Assembly (NCBI GenBank): GCA_019242065.1 | Contig: JAFAWJ010000493.1 | Location: 1-16,026, forward strand | Direction of reading: 5' to 3' | DNA from: Chloroflexota bacterium | GTDB lineage: Bacteria > Chloroflexota > UBA6077 > CF-72 | Length of the DNA: 16,026 nt | In this document: one piece after another, positions 5,260-13,438 of the stretch | Layout: every line of letters starts with the position of its first letter | Position numbering within the stretch: the first letter of the stretch is position 1 | Translations under genes and position numbers: made by a program | The notes under the pieces: model-generated | Database searches by the model: none | Told to the model about the DNA's origin: nothing | Seen by the model: only the letters and a program-made list of their open reading frames with translations

Positions 5260-6843
5260 GTGGCCACCGAAACTCGGCCAGCAGCTATCTCGGCTGATTC
5301 GATTCCCAACGCGTTCAACGTTGCGACCTACTTCGTCGACCGCAACGTCACCGAAGGTCGCGCCGACAACATCGCCGTCGAATATGGCGATCAGCGCATC
5401 ACCTATCAAGAGGTTCTCCACAACGTCAATCGCTTCGGCAACGCGCTACGCGACACGCTTGGCGTGCGCATCGAAGAACGCATCGTGCTCCTGCTGCTCG
5501 ATTGCCCCGAGTACGTGTACAGCTTCTTTGGCGCAATCAAAGTCGGCGCGATTCCGATCCCGACCAGCACGCTCTTCAAGCCGGCCGACTACGCCTACAT
5601 TTTGAATGATTCGCGCGCACGGGTGGTGGTGATCAGCGAAGCCTTGCTGCCACAGCTCCAGGCCATCCCCCGCGACAGCCTCCGCTACCTGCGCGACGTT
5701 GTCGTCGTCGGTCAAGTACCGCCGCCGCCCGACTGCCGCGCTTTCGACGAGCTGATCGCCAACCAGCCCACCCGGCTCGATGCCGAACCCACGAGCAAAG
5801 ATGACGCCGCCTTCTGGCTGTACTCATCCGGCAGCACCGGGGCACCCAAGGGCTGCGTCCACCTCCACCACGACATGCTCATCTGCACCGAGTCGTACGC
5901 GCGAACAGTCCTGGGCATGACCGAGCAGGACCGCTGCTTCAGCGTTGCCAAGTTGTTCTTCGCCTATGGGCTCGGCAACGCGCTGTTCTTCCCGTTTGGC
6001 GTCGGAGCCACGAGCATTCTGTTCCCCGGCCCGCCGACGCCCGCCAACGTGTTCGAGACGGTCAGCCGGTATCGTCCGACGCTGTTCTTCTCAGTGCCGA
6101 CCAACTACGCCATGCTGCTGGCCCACGCCGCCGAGTGCGACTTCGGATCGGTGCGCTGGGGCGTCTCGGCCGGCGAAGCCCTGCCAGCGGCGGTCTTCGA
6201 GCGCTTTCGGGCACGCTTCGGCGTGACCATCCTCGATGGCATCGGATCGACCGAGATCGGCCACATCTTCATCTCCAACCAGCCCGGCGCCATCCGGCCG
6301 GGTTCCAGCGGCAAGCCGGTGGCCGGTTACACGTCAAAGATCGTCGACGACGATGGCCAACCCGTGACACGCGCTGAGATCGGCAACCTGCTGGTGCGCG
6401 GCGACTCCACGTGCGCGCAGTACTGGAACAAGCACGAAAAGACGAAGGACACGATCGAAGGTCACTGGATTCACACGGGCGACAAATACTGGGAGGACGA
6501 GGACGGCTTCTTCTGGTACGCCGGACGCGGCGACGACATGCTCAAGGTCGGCGGGATCTGGGTCAGCCCGATCGAAGTCGAAAACGCGCTGATCGAGCAC
6601 CCGGCCGTGCTCGAGGCCGGCGTGGTCGGGCGCGAGGACGGCGACGAGCTCGTCAAGCCGATGGCGTACGTGGTGTGCGCCCGGGGCGTGAGTGCCTCAC
6701 CGGAGCTCGAGCGCGAGCTGCAGGCGTTCGTGCGCCAGCGTCTGGCCGAGTACAAGCGGCCGCGCTGGGTCGCCTTCGTCGACGAGCTGCCCAAGACGGG
6801 CACGGGCAAGATCCAGCGATTCAAGTTGCGGCAACACGCGTGA
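5260..6843 (+). CDS. Benzoate-CoA ligase family protein
   Basis: This ATP- and CoA-dependent acid:CoA ligase of the adenylate-forming (ANL) superfamily has 527 residues, the usual length for benzoate-CoA ligases. It starts with ATYFVDRNVTEGRADNIAV, characteristic of that subfamily. The ATP P-loop is YSSGSTGAPKG (188-198), the adenylate motif is DGIGSTEIGHIF (326-337), the hinge region is GDKYWEDEDGFFWYAGRGDD (407-426) and the catalytic lysine is Lys517 in PKTGTGK. It would activate benzoate or a related aromatic or short-chain acid, with AMP and pyrophosphate formed in the first half reaction. No ring-opening or ring-reducing genes are nearby, so the true substrate is inference. A strong ribosome binding site supports the GTG start. 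Confidence 0.85.
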   Translation: MATETRPAAISADSIPNAFNVATYFVDRNVTEGRADNIAVEYGDQRITYQEVLHNVNRFGNALRDTLGVRIEERIVLLLLDCPEYVYSFFGAIKVGAIPIPTSTLFKPADYAYILNDSRARVVVISEALLPQLQAIPRDSLRYLRDVVVVGQVPPPPDCRAFDELIANQPTRLDAEPTSKDDAAFWLYSSGSTGAPKGCVHLHHDMLICTESYARTVLGMTEQDRCFSVAKLFFAYGLGNALFFPFGVGATSILFPGPPTPANVFETVSRYRPTLFFSVPTNYAMLLAHAAECDFGSVRWGVSAGEALPAAVFERFRARFGVTILDGIGSTEIGHIFISNQPGAIRPGSSGKPVAGYTSKIVDDDGQPVTRAEIGNLLVRGDSTCAQYWNKHEKTKDTIEGHWIHTGDKYWEDEDGFFWYAGRGDDMLKVGGIWVSPIEVENALIEHPAVLEAGVVGREDGDELVKPMAYVVCARGVSASPELERELQAFVRQRLAEYKRPRWVAFVDELPKTGTGKIQRFKLRQHA

Positions 6844-6873
6844 ATTGTCTATTGTTGACCTGATCATAAGACT

Positions 6874-7278
6874 ATGTCTGGTATATCCGAGCGACGCGGC
6901 GCCGATCCGCAGCTGGTCGCCATTTCTCTGCGGGTCCTGGGCGGCGACCTCGGTGCGACGCACCTGTGGTTCGACCAGCGCGTGCTGGATCGCTACCGCG
7001 AACAGTCGGGCTGGCGCGTCATGCGCACCAACACCGTCGGTCGGCTCCGCTCACCAGACGGCTGGTCACTTGACTTCGGCATCGCGGATGCCGACGGTGT
7101 GCTGCACTCCAGCGCCACCGAGCTCAGCCAGCGCTTGCCCGCGCCCGAGCGTCAACACTGGGCCCAGCACGTGGTCGCCCCGACGGCCAGCCGCAATTTT
7201 CTGAGCATGCGCCTGGCGCCTGGCAGCTGCATCGACGACGGCGAGCTGCGCGACTGGCCGGCGCCAGTCCCGGCATGA
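6874..7278 (+). CDS. Unrecognised 134-residue protein after the CoA ligase
   Basis: I do not recognise this family. The ORF begins 30 bases after the ligase stop. It has no signal peptide or membrane helix and no Cys pair beyond a single Cys near residue 115. A mixed pattern of strands (VAISLRVLGG, WRVMRTNTVGRLRS, WSLDFGIADADG) suggests a compact soluble domain in the first 85 residues, followed by a likely helix and a Pro-rich end. No Shine-Dalgarno site precedes the ATG; the 30-base gap is AT-richer than its surroundings and contains TTGACC (6855-6860), so it may have its own start of transcription. Codon choice is GC-rich like the neighbours, supporting a real gene. The position hints at a role linked to the ligase, without direct evidence. 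Confidence 0.6.
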   Translation: MSGISERRGADPQLVAISLRVLGGDLGATHLWFDQRVLDRYREQSGWRVMRTNTVGRLRSPDGWSLDFGIADADGVLHSSATELSQRLPAPERQHWAQHVVAPTASRNFLSMRLAPGSCIDDGELRDWPAPVPA

Positions 7279-7332
7279 CGCGACGCATCCGGTGTCGAGA
7301 CATAGGCATACACAGGGAGGTTCTCTCGATCC

Positions 7333-8193
7333 ATGAGTGGTGAACAGGGTTACGCCAATCCAGCTGCGCTGGTTTCGACCCAATGGGTGGCGGACCACCT
7401 GAACGACCCCAACGTCCGATTGATCGAAGTCGACGTCGACACGTCGGCCTACGGGCAGGGGCACATCCAGGGCGCGGTGGGCGTCAACTGGACGACCCAG
7501 CTCGGCGATCCGATCCGCCGCGACATCCCGACCAAGGAAGACTGGGCCAAGCTGTTGGGCCAGTCCGGTGTCGGTCCCAACACGCAGGTCATCTTCTACG
7601 GCGACAACAACAACTGGTTTGCCGCGTTCGCGTATTGGGTCAGCAAGATCTACGGCCACCAGAACTCGGCGCTGATGAACGGCGGCCGCAAAAAGTGGGA
7701 GCTCGAAAATCGGCCGTTGACCACCGATGCGCCGTCCGCGGCCGCCACCAACTATCCGGTGCATGAGGCCGACCTGAAGTATCGTGCCTCGCTGCAGGAC
7801 GTCCTGAATCGCTCCGGCCAGACCGCGCTGGTCGACGTGCGCTCACCCGCGGAGTTCAGCGGCGAAGTCATCGCCCCGCCAGGCATGAGCGAGACGGCCC
7901 AGCGCGCCGGCCACGTTCCGGGCGCCCAGAACATCCCGTGGGCTCAGGCAGCCAACGAAGATGGGACGTTCAAGTCGCCTGAAGAGCTCAAGGCGCTGTA
8001 CGGCAACAAGGGCGTCACCGCCGACAAAGACGTCATCGCGTATTGCCGCATTGGCGAGCGCTCTTCACATTCGTGGTTCGTGCTGAAAGAGCTGCTCGGC
8101 TACAACAACGTCAAGAACTACGACGGCTCGTGGACCGAATACGGCAGCGTCGTGGGCGTGCCGATCGAGAACCCCAGCAAAGCAGCCGCCTAG
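7333..8193 (+). CDS. Two-domain rhodanese (thiosulfate sulfurtransferase)
   Basis: This 286-residue protein has two rhodanese domains, the usual form of thiosulfate or mercaptopyruvate sulfurtransferases, which carry sulfane sulfur on an active-site Cys to cyanide or another thiophilic acceptor. The N-terminal domain (about 10-130) has no catalytic Cys; Asp91 in YGDNNNWF lies in the corresponding loop. The C-terminal domain (about 150-280) has Cys238 in the loop CRIGERSS, the form seen in actinobacterial CysA-type enzymes, rather than the CGSGVTA loop of mercaptopyruvate enzymes, so thiosulfate is the better guess. AGGGAGGT at 7314-7321 is a good Shine-Dalgarno site for ATG 7333. It converges on the SDR gene with a 3-base gap. 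Confidence 0.9.
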   Translation: MSGEQGYANPAALVSTQWVADHLNDPNVRLIEVDVDTSAYGQGHIQGAVGVNWTTQLGDPIRRDIPTKEDWAKLLGQSGVGPNTQVIFYGDNNNWFAAFAYWVSKIYGHQNSALMNGGRKKWELENRPLTTDAPSAAATNYPVHEADLKYRASLQDVLNRSGQTALVDVRSPAEFSGEVIAPPGMSETAQRAGHVPGAQNIPWAQAANEDGTFKSPEELKALYGNKGVTADKDVIAYCRIGERSSHSWFVLKELLGYNNVKNYDGSWTEYGSVVGVPIENPSKAAA

Positions 8194-8196
8194 TTC

Positions 8197-9021
8197 TCAG
8201 GCCGGCCAGACCTGCAAGCCGCCGTCGACGCGCAGCACCTGGCCTGAAATGAACGACGCGCCGTCCCCGACTAAAAAGGCGACGGCGCGCGCCACCTCCA
8301 CTGGCTGTCCGTAGCGCTGGAGGGTGCCATCCTCCACCAGCCGCCGTTCGTCGAGTGGGCGGCTGGCGCGGAAGCGCGGCGTCAGGATGGCGGCGGGCGC
8401 GACGACGTTGACGCGCACGTTGAAGTCGCGCAGCTGGACGGCCAGACACCGCGTGTACTCGGTCATGCCGGCCTTGGCCGTGGCGTACAGGGCGGCGTTG
8501 GCGGTGCCGTGCAGCGCGTCGACGCTGCTGATGGTGACGATGTGGCCGGCGCGCCGCTGCATCATGCCCGGGGCGACGGCGCGGCACACCAGGATGGTGG
8601 AGAGCAGGTTGCGGTCGAGGATCGCGTGGATGTCGTCGAGGGCGACGAAGACGGCATCGTTGGGGTCAGGCTTGCCGGCGTTGGGTGCGCCAGTGCCACG
8701 GGCGCCGATGTCGCCGCCAGCGGCGTGGACGAGAATGTCGATCCTCTCGAAGCTGGTATGTATCTGAGCGACCACACGATCCACAGTGTCGGGTTGACTG
8801 AGGTCACCATGAACCGCCAGCGTGGCCACGTGATGCCGCTCGGCAATGGCAGCCGCCACGCTGTCGAGCGAGTCCGCTTCGTTGAACGCCCGCGTGGACG
8901 TCGGCGTCGTGCCGTGGACCACCACGTCGGCGCCGAGACTCGCCAGGTGGTCGGCGATGGCCCGCCCCAACCCGCGCGAGGATCCCGTGACCCAGGCCAC
9001 CCGCCCGCTCAACTCTGCCAC
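8197..9021 (-). CDS. SDR family oxidoreductase
   Basis: This 274-residue classical short-chain dehydrogenase/reductase has a Rossmann nucleotide loop TGSSRGLG (12-19), the structural Asn138, and the catalytic triad Ser166, Tyr179 and Lys183 (YATAK) with the normal 13-residue Ser-Tyr spacing. The GSSRG loop and absence of an acidic residue after strand 2 (HGTTP at 36-40) lean towards NADPH, which is inference. The C-terminus [13 protein letters not shown] resembles FabG-like members, but the insert around residues 103-122 (GGDIGARGT onwards) is unusual. The substrate is unknown. The start is a GTG. It lies 79 bases downstream of the response regulator on the same strand and could be part of that transcript. 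Confidence 0.88.
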   Translation of the reverse strand: MAELSGRVAWVTGSSRGLGRAIADHLASLGADVVVHGTTPTSTRAFNEADSLDSVAAAIAERHHVATLAVHGDLSQPDTVDRVVAQIHTSFERIDILVHAAGGDIGARGTGAPNAGKPDPNDAVFVALDDIHAILDRNLLSTILVCRAVAPGMMQRRAGHIVTISSVDALHGTANAALYATAKAGMTEYTRCLAVQLRDFNVRVNVVAPAAILTPRFRASRPLDERRLVEDGTLQRYGQPVEVARAVAFLVGDGASFISGQVLRVDGGLQVWPA

Positions 9022-9100
9022 CTCGGTTCCACAGCATAGTCAAGGTCACACTGTCTGTGTCCAGGCGAGCCGTCTTCACCTGTGGGTCCCCTCTGGGGAA

Positions 9101-9760
9101 TTACGTCGTCAGGTCCGCGCGTACCCAACCGCGTTTAACTGCCAGTAAGACCGCCTCGGTGCGTGAACTGACGCCCAGCTTGGCGAAGATGCTGGTCAAG
9201 TGCGTCTGCACCGTCCGCGCGCTCATGCCCAGCTCGGCGGCGATCTGCTTGTTGCCCAGCCCGCGCGCGGCGGCGAACAGCACGTCCCGCTCGCGCGGCG
9301 TGAGCGGCACCTCGGGTCCACTCTCGCCCAGCGCGGACCGCGTCACACCCCGCGCGATGGCCGCCGAAAAGACCGTCTCGCCCGCGGCCGCCGCGCGCAC
9401 CGCCTGGACCACCTCGCGGCCGCGGCTGGACTTGCTCAGATAGCCGGTGGCGCCCGCCTGCAGCATGGCCAGCACATACGGCTGCTCCTCGTGCGCCGTA
9501 AGCGCCACGACGCGGGTCGCGGGCGAGATGCTCAGCGCGCGGCGGGTGACCTCGAGGCCGTCGAGGCCAGGCATGGCCAGGTCCAGCAGCAACACGTCGG
9601 GGCGCGTGGCGGCGACCAGCTGCAGCGCCTCGGTGCCGTCGGCGGCCTGGCCGACGACGTCGATGCCGCCAGCACGCTCGAGCAGCTCGGCCGTGCCCTC
9701 GCGCACCAGCGCATGATCATCCGCCAAAACCACGCGAATCGTCGGCTCGACCCCGCTCAT
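9101..9760 (-). CDS. NarL/FixJ-type two-component response regulator
   Basis: The 219-residue product has a receiver domain (about 8-122) with acidic residues Asp14/Asp15, phospho-acceptor Asp60 in LLLDLAMPG, Thr88 and Lys110. It is followed by a LuxR/GerE helix-turn-helix (about 152-216: [28 protein letters not shown]). It should bind DNA after phosphorylation. The ATG at 9760 overlaps the kinase stop codon as ATGA, a sign of translational coupling to its partner. An upstream extension to 9946 in this frame lies wholly inside the kinase gene and is not used. Target genes are not shown; the downstream SDR gene is one candidate. Confidence 0.93.
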   Translation of the reverse strand: MSGVEPTIRVVLADDHALVREGTAELLERAGGIDVVGQAADGTEALQLVAATRPDVLLLDLAMPGLDGLEVTRRALSISPATRVVALTAHEEQPYVLAMLQAGATGYLSKSSRGREVVQAVRAAAAGETVFSAAIARGVTRSALGESGPEVPLTPRERDVLFAAARGLGNKQIAAELGMSARTVQTHLTSIFAKLGVSSRTEAVLLAVKRGWVRADLTT

Positions 9761-10911
9761 CGGCCGTCCAGTAACGTCAGGGTGAGCGGCACCCACAGCC
9801 GCACGCGCGTGCCGCGTCCCGTACTCGCCGGCGAGGTGATCTCCAGCTCGGCCCCGATCTCGGCCGCGCGGTCGCGCATGCCGAGCAGCCCCTGGCCCGC
9901 CGGCGTGCGCCGCGGCGCAAACCCGTGCCCGGCATCCGTCACGCACAGGCTCAGCTCGTCTGCCGAAAAGCGCAGCTCCACCTCAACCTCGGCCACGCCC
10001 GCGTGCCGCGCCACGTTGCTCAACGCCTCCTGGGCCACCCGATACACGGCATATTCAATGGCACCCGGAACCCGCCGCGGCACGCCACAGATCTTCAGCG
10101 CCACGTGCAGCCCCAGGTCGCCCCAGGCATCGGCGTGCGCCCGCAGCGCCGCCACGAGTCCAAGGTCCTCCAAGGCAGCCGGCCGCTGGTTCTGGCTCAT
10201 GCGTCGCACGCCGTCGAGGGTGGTGCCCAGCAGCGTCTGGACGCGCTCGAGCCGTTCGGCCGCCGCCTCCGGCCGAGCCAGGTCCAGCGCCAGCAGATCC
10301 AGCTGCCGGCCCAGCGCCACCAGCGCCTGAATGGTGTCGTCGTGGAGGTCGCGCGCCAATCGAGCTCGCTCCTCGGCGGCGGCCAGCTGGCGTGAGTCCG
10401 CCGCCAACCGTGCATTGTCGATCGCCTGGGCCAGCTGCCCGGCCAAGCCGCGCAGATACGGCACGTCGGCAGCGCCGAAGGCATCCAGCCGTTCGCTCTC
10501 GATGTTCAGAACCCCGATCGTTCGACGCCCCAGCCGTAGCGGCACGTCCAGCTCAGCCCGGGTGTGCTCGCGGCCGGGGCCGAGAATGTAGCGCGGATCT
10601 TTCTGCACGTCGTTGACCAGACACGGCCGGCCGGATCGGGCCACCCAGCCGGTCAGACCGTGGCCGACGAGCACACGGAACGCACGCGGCAGCCGACGTT
10701 CCGGCGGATACGCGGCCGCCTGGAACAGCCGTCGCGCGTCGAGCGGATCGACCAGGTTGATGCCGACCAGGTCATAGCCAAAGGCCTGGGCGATCAGCCG
10801 GCACGCTTCGGGCAGCAGCACCTCCAGGTCCAGCATGGAGGTCACGCGCTGACCAAGCGCCAGGACCACACGCAGCCGCTGCGCTTCTGAGACGTCCGCG
10901 GAGGCCTGCAC
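9757..10911 (-). CDS. Soluble GAF-domain sensor histidine kinase
   Basis: The 384-residue product has no membrane helix. A GAF domain fills about residues 15-165 (GHGLTGWVARSG and LRLGRRTIGVLNIES are typical of its ligand-binding core). The phospho-acceptor region (HisKA_3) has His190 in ARDLHDDTIQAL, and the ATPase domain shows the N box around Asn299 (EALSNVARHA), G1 DAGHGF (326-331) and G2 GLLGM (341-345). This is the NarX/DegS/LiaS-like kinase class that pairs with LuxR-type regulators, and such a regulator follows directly with an ATGA overlap. The signal must be intracellular, possibly a small molecule, redox or gas signal in the GAF pocket. No Cys/His cluster for haem or iron is evident. 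The start is GTG. Confidence 0.93.
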   Translation of the reverse strand: MQASADVSEAQRLRVVLALGQRVTSMLDLEVLLPEACRLIAQAFGYDLVGINLVDPLDARRLFQAAAYPPERRLPRAFRVLVGHGLTGWVARSGRPCLVNDVQKDPRYILGPGREHTRAELDVPLRLGRRTIGVLNIESERLDAFGAADVPYLRGLAGQLAQAIDNARLAADSRQLAAAEERARLARDLHDDTIQALVALGRQLDLLALDLARPEAAAERLERVQTLLGTTLDGVRRMSQNQRPAALEDLGLVAALRAHADAWGDLGLHVALKICGVPRRVPGAIEYAVYRVAQEALSNVARHAGVAEVEVELRFSADELSLCVTDAGHGFAPRRTPAGQGLLGMRDRAAEIGAELEITSPASTGRGTRVRLWVPLTLTLLDGR

Positions 10912-10917
10912 AGCGGC

Positions 10918-10962
10918 AGTCTACCCTCGGCCTCTACGCCTTAACGCGTAGGCACGCTACGC
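10918..10962. promoter_or_regulatory. Kinase promoter region with three alternating CTACGC/GCGTAG words
   Basis: On the minus strand TAGACT (10923-10918) lies 6 bases before the kinase GTG, so the kinase transcript could be leaderless. Just upstream, CTACGC (10934-10939), GCGTAG (10946-10951) and CTACGC (10957-10962) alternate, so the middle word can pair with either neighbour at loops of 6 or 5 bases. Together they look like an operator with two overlapping dyads, perhaps for autoregulation by the LuxR-type regulator. This is based on symmetry only. Confidence 0.4.
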
Positions 10963-11026
10963 GCCTCGCTCGATGTCGGCAGTCGGGGCCATACCCGATG
11001 CTCAAACCACGAGGAGAAGCGTTCTC

Positions 11027-11227
11027 ATGAGCTATCAGTACCTGTTTTGCGCGACGTGCGGGACGCGGCGCGCCGGTCATGGCTACCAGTGTTCGGTGTG
11101 CGGCAGCCTGCTGCGGCACGAGGTCGAGCGCAAGCACGCGGCGTCGCCGTTCACCCTGCAGACGACCGTCCATGGCCACAAGCCCGTCCGCATCGAACCG
11201 CCGGTCCCGACGCAGGTCGCCGCCTGA
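11027..11227 (+). CDS. Small zinc-ribbon protein
   Basis: This 66-residue protein has two CxxC knuckles, CATC (8-11) and CSVC (21-24), separated by a basic turn, the standard arrangement for one structural zinc ion. The rest is a short basic/hydrophobic tail (HEVERKHAASPFTL) with a Pro-rich end. GAGGAGAAG at 11011-11019 lies 7 bases before ATG 11027 and fixes this start over a longer in-frame alternative at 10973. Such proteins may bind nucleic acid or another protein, but no specific role can be assigned. It is divergent from the kinase gene and precedes the epoxide hydrolase. Confidence 0.75.
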   Translation: MSYQYLFCATCGTRRAGHGYQCSVCGSLLRHEVERKHAASPFTLQTTVHGHKPVRIEPPVPTQVAA

Positions 11228-11244
11228 CCCACACGCCCCGTCCG

Positions 11245-11284
11245 TGATCGTGCTGGCGGCAACCGAGTACCGTTAGCACGATCA
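11245..11284. promoter_or_regulatory. Long inverted repeat directly before the epoxide hydrolase start
   Basis: TGATCGTGCT (11245-11254) and AGCACGATCA (11275-11284) are exact reverse complements, 10 bases each, 20 bases apart, ending 2 bases before ATG 11287. As RNA the stem could extend inward through two G-U and three G-C pairs (11255-11259 with 11270-11274), leaving a 10-base loop. No Shine-Dalgarno site precedes the start codon. As DNA it fits a dimeric repressor operator overlapping the transcription start; as RNA it would mask the start region. No T-tract follows, so it is not a normal terminator for the zinc-ribbon gene. Confidence 0.7.
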
Positions 11285-11286
11285 GC

Positions 11287-12444
11287 ATGTCCGACCCGCG
11301 ACCGTTCACCCTTCACGTCGCGGATGCCACACTCGACGACCTCCAGCAACGGCTTGCCAGGGCCCGCTTTCCAGACCTCCCACCGCACGGCGAGGCCTGG
11401 GAATACGGCGCCGACGTCACGTACCTGCGCGACCTGGTTGGCTACTGGCGCGACGGCTTCGACTGGCGGAAGCAAGAAGCCGCGCTGAACGCGTTTCCCC
11501 AGTTCACGGCCGAGGTCGCCGGTATCAATCTGCACTTCCTGCACGTGCCCGGCGTCGGCCCGCGCCCGATGCCGCTGCTGCTGTCGCACGGCTGGCCCGG
11601 CTCGATCTGGGAGTTCTACAAGATCATTCCGCTGCTGACCGATCCGGGCCGCTTCGGCGGTGATCCGTCAGACGCGTTCACCGTCGTCGCGCCCTCGCTG
11701 CCTGGCTACACGCTCTCCTTTCAGCCGGGCCAGCCGCGCTTCGGGGTTGCCGAGATGGGCAACGCCTTCGTCGAATTGATGCGCGACGTCCTGGGCTACG
11801 AGCGTTTCCTGGCCCAGGGCGGCGACTGGGGCTCCTTCATCTCGACCCATATCGGTCTGATCCATCCGTCCAGCACGCTCGGCGTCCACATCAACCTGAT
11901 CCCGTTGCGCCGAGAGCCGCCGAATCCCGCCCTGGCACAGACACCCGAGGTGCTGGCCTACCGGGACGAGCTCGATCACTGGCTGCGCGAAGAGACCGGC
12001 TATTCCGCCATCCAGGGCACGAAGCCTCAGACACTCGCCTTCGGCCTGACCGATTCACCAACGGGTCTCGCGGCGTGGATCGTCGAAAAATTCCGGACCT
12101 GGAGCGACAACCGCGGCAACCTCGAGAACAGCTTCTCCAGGGACGACCTGCTCACCAACGTCATGCTGTACTGGACGACCGGGGCCATTGCCAGCTCGTT
12201 CTGGCCGTACTACGTCCGACAACACGCGGGTTGGCCGCTGCCGAGCGCCGACCGACGCGTCGAAGTCCCCACGGCGTATCAGTCATTCCCGAAAGACATC
12301 CTCCACCCGCCCCGAGCGGTCGCCGAGCTTGCCTTCAACATCCAGCGCTGGACCGTCGCACCGCGCGGCGGCCACTTCGCGGCGCTGGAAGCACCCGACC
12401 TGCTGGCTGAAGACGTTCGCGCGTTCGCCCGCGCCCTGCGCTAG
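11287..12444 (+). CDS. Epoxide hydrolase (EHN domain plus alpha/beta hydrolase)
   Basis: This 385-residue enzyme opens epoxides to vicinal diols. The N-terminal EHN region (about 4-110) shows FTLHVADATLDDLQQRLARA and the conserved FPQF (70-73) typical of microsomal/juvenile-hormone-type epoxide hydrolases. The oxyanion-hole motif is HGWPG (101-105), the nucleophile Asp180 sits in GGDWG and the catalytic His363 in PRGGHFAALE. Lid tyrosines that could activate the oxirane are Tyr239 and Tyr331 (YQSFPKD). Length matches the family. It is likely a cytoplasmic detoxification or secondary-metabolism enzyme; the epoxide is unknown. It may be controlled through the inverted repeat just upstream. Confidence 0.92.
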   Translation: MSDPRPFTLHVADATLDDLQQRLARARFPDLPPHGEAWEYGADVTYLRDLVGYWRDGFDWRKQEAALNAFPQFTAEVAGINLHFLHVPGVGPRPMPLLLSHGWPGSIWEFYKIIPLLTDPGRFGGDPSDAFTVVAPSLPGYTLSFQPGQPRFGVAEMGNAFVELMRDVLGYERFLAQGGDWGSFISTHIGLIHPSSTLGVHINLIPLRREPPNPALAQTPEVLAYRDELDHWLREETGYSAIQGTKPQTLAFGLTDSPTGLAAWIVEKFRTWSDNRGNLENSFSRDDLLTNVMLYWTTGAIASSFWPYYVRQHAGWPLPSADRRVEVPTAYQSFPKDILHPPRAVAELAFNIQRWTVAPRGGHFAALEAPDLLAEDVRAFARALR

Positions 12445-12451
12445 ACCCATC

Positions 12452-12631
12452 GTGTGGCACGCGCGGCCAGCTTCGGCACGTCTGCTCATCGTGCTCGTAC
12501 TGGAAGTGCTGCTCATCCTCGTGGTATTCGTCATCGTGGGACTGGTCGTTATTCCAGTCGTTGAACCTAGTCTGCCCGTGTCGCCAACGCCAGGCGCGAC
12601 GCCGGCCGCGGCACAGGGTTTGCTCATGTAG
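12452..12631 (+). CDS. Possible 59-residue single-pass membrane protein
   Basis: Starting at GTG 12452, 7 bases after the epoxide hydrolase stop, the frame encodes a short basic N-terminus (WHARPASAR), one very hydrophobic helix (about residues 11-37, all Ile/Leu/Val/Phe) and a Pro/Thr/Ala tail (LPVSPTPGATP). The clean division into basic end, helix and Pro-rich tail, and the fit into an otherwise empty gap, argue for a real small gene. There is no Shine-Dalgarno site, so translation would rely on reinitiation from the upstream gene. I do not recognise it. Confidence 0.45.
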   Translation: MWHARPASARLLIVLVLEVLLILVVFVIVGLVVIPVVEPSLPVSPTPGATPAAAQGLLM

Positions 12632-12676
12632 CACACTTTCACGTCCGACTCAGGACGCAAGAAAGGTCGTGGCGTT

Positions 12677-13432
12677 ATGACAACTCCCGAAAACCCGTCA
12701 GCCGACCAGAGCAATCCGGCCGAAGGCCAGGCGCCGATCGCCGAGCCCGTGTATGCACCCGCCTCGGAGCGTGTACCCAGGACGGTGCCCGGCTACGGCG
12801 ACGTGACCTCGCATACCGATCCCAGCACCGCGGAGCGCCAGGCGGCGGGCGAGTCGGAGCCGGCGTTTGCGCGCATCGCACGTCCCGCGAACGGCGTGAG
12901 CACCGAGCCCGCGTGGGACACGCCGAGCAGCGCCTGGATGAACGAGTCTGGCGGCGGCCTGCCCTGGAAGCGCTTCGGGCTGCTCCCGGTGATCATCGCC
13001 GGCGGCGTTGGCGTGTGGCTGTGGGTGCGGTGGCAACGCGAGCGCAACAAGCCGATCAATCGATTCCGTCGGCAAGCGCGTCAGGCGGCTGGCCAGGCAC
13101 GCCAGCGGGCTTCGGCGCTGCGCAGCCAGATGCCCGACCTGCCGGAGCTACCCGACGAAGCACGCCGCCCGGCGGTTGGGCTGGGGACAGCTTTGCTGTC
13201 GCTGGCGATCGTCGTCTGGCAGCAGTCGCGGGCTCGCTCGCGCGCCGAAGAAGCCGCGGAAGAGGCCGCCAATCGCGCCAACAAGGCATCCAAGCAGGCC
13301 CGCAAGGTGGGCAAACAGGCGGCCGACACGGTCGCCGAGGTCGACTGGATGCAGCGACTTCAGCAGCTCAAGGAGCTGTGGAGCCCGGTCCGCGTGGAGC
13401 TCGAGAAGACCTCGATCCCGCGTCGACACTAA
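12677..13432 (+). CDS. Unrecognised membrane protein with two helices and a coiled-coil tail
   Basis: This 251-residue protein has a disordered Pro/Glu/Ala-rich N-terminus (1-95), a membrane helix (about 101-117, ending in WLWVRW), an Arg/Gln/Ala-rich amphipathic stretch (120-150), a second hydrophobic helix (about 165-182) and a long charged helix (185-220; AEEAAEEAANRANKASKQA) likely to form a coiled coil. GAAAGG at 12661-12666 is a plausible Shine-Dalgarno site for ATG 12677. The overall pattern recalls YtxH-like or other small envelope-stress proteins, but I see no motif that proves it. It converges on the metallo-hydrolase with a 6-base gap. Confidence 0.75.
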   Translation: MTTPENPSADQSNPAEGQAPIAEPVYAPASERVPRTVPGYGDVTSHTDPSTAERQAAGESEPAFARIARPANGVSTEPAWDTPSSAWMNESGGGLPWKRFGLLPVIIAGGVGVWLWVRWQRERNKPINRFRRQARQAAGQARQRASALRSQMPDLPELPDEARRPAVGLGTALLSLAIVVWQQSRARSRAEEAAEEAANRANKASKQARKVGKQAADTVAEVDWMQRLQQLKELWSPVRVELEKTSIPRRH

Positions 13433-13438
13433 GCGGCG

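Noticed and set aside
9046..9064. Small dyad ACAC-N5-GTGT between the response regulator and the SDR gene
   Set aside because: The arms are only four bases long, which is expected by chance; there is no supporting repeat nearby.
9761..9946. Extended N-terminus of the response regulator
   Set aside because: It lies inside the kinase gene and is Arg/Ala/Gly-rich. The ATG at 9760 overlapping the kinase stop gives the standard receiver start.
12642..12657. Hairpin CGTCC-GACTCA-GGACG before the 251-residue membrane protein
   Set aside because: Only five pairs and no T-tract, too weak to call a terminator or regulator.
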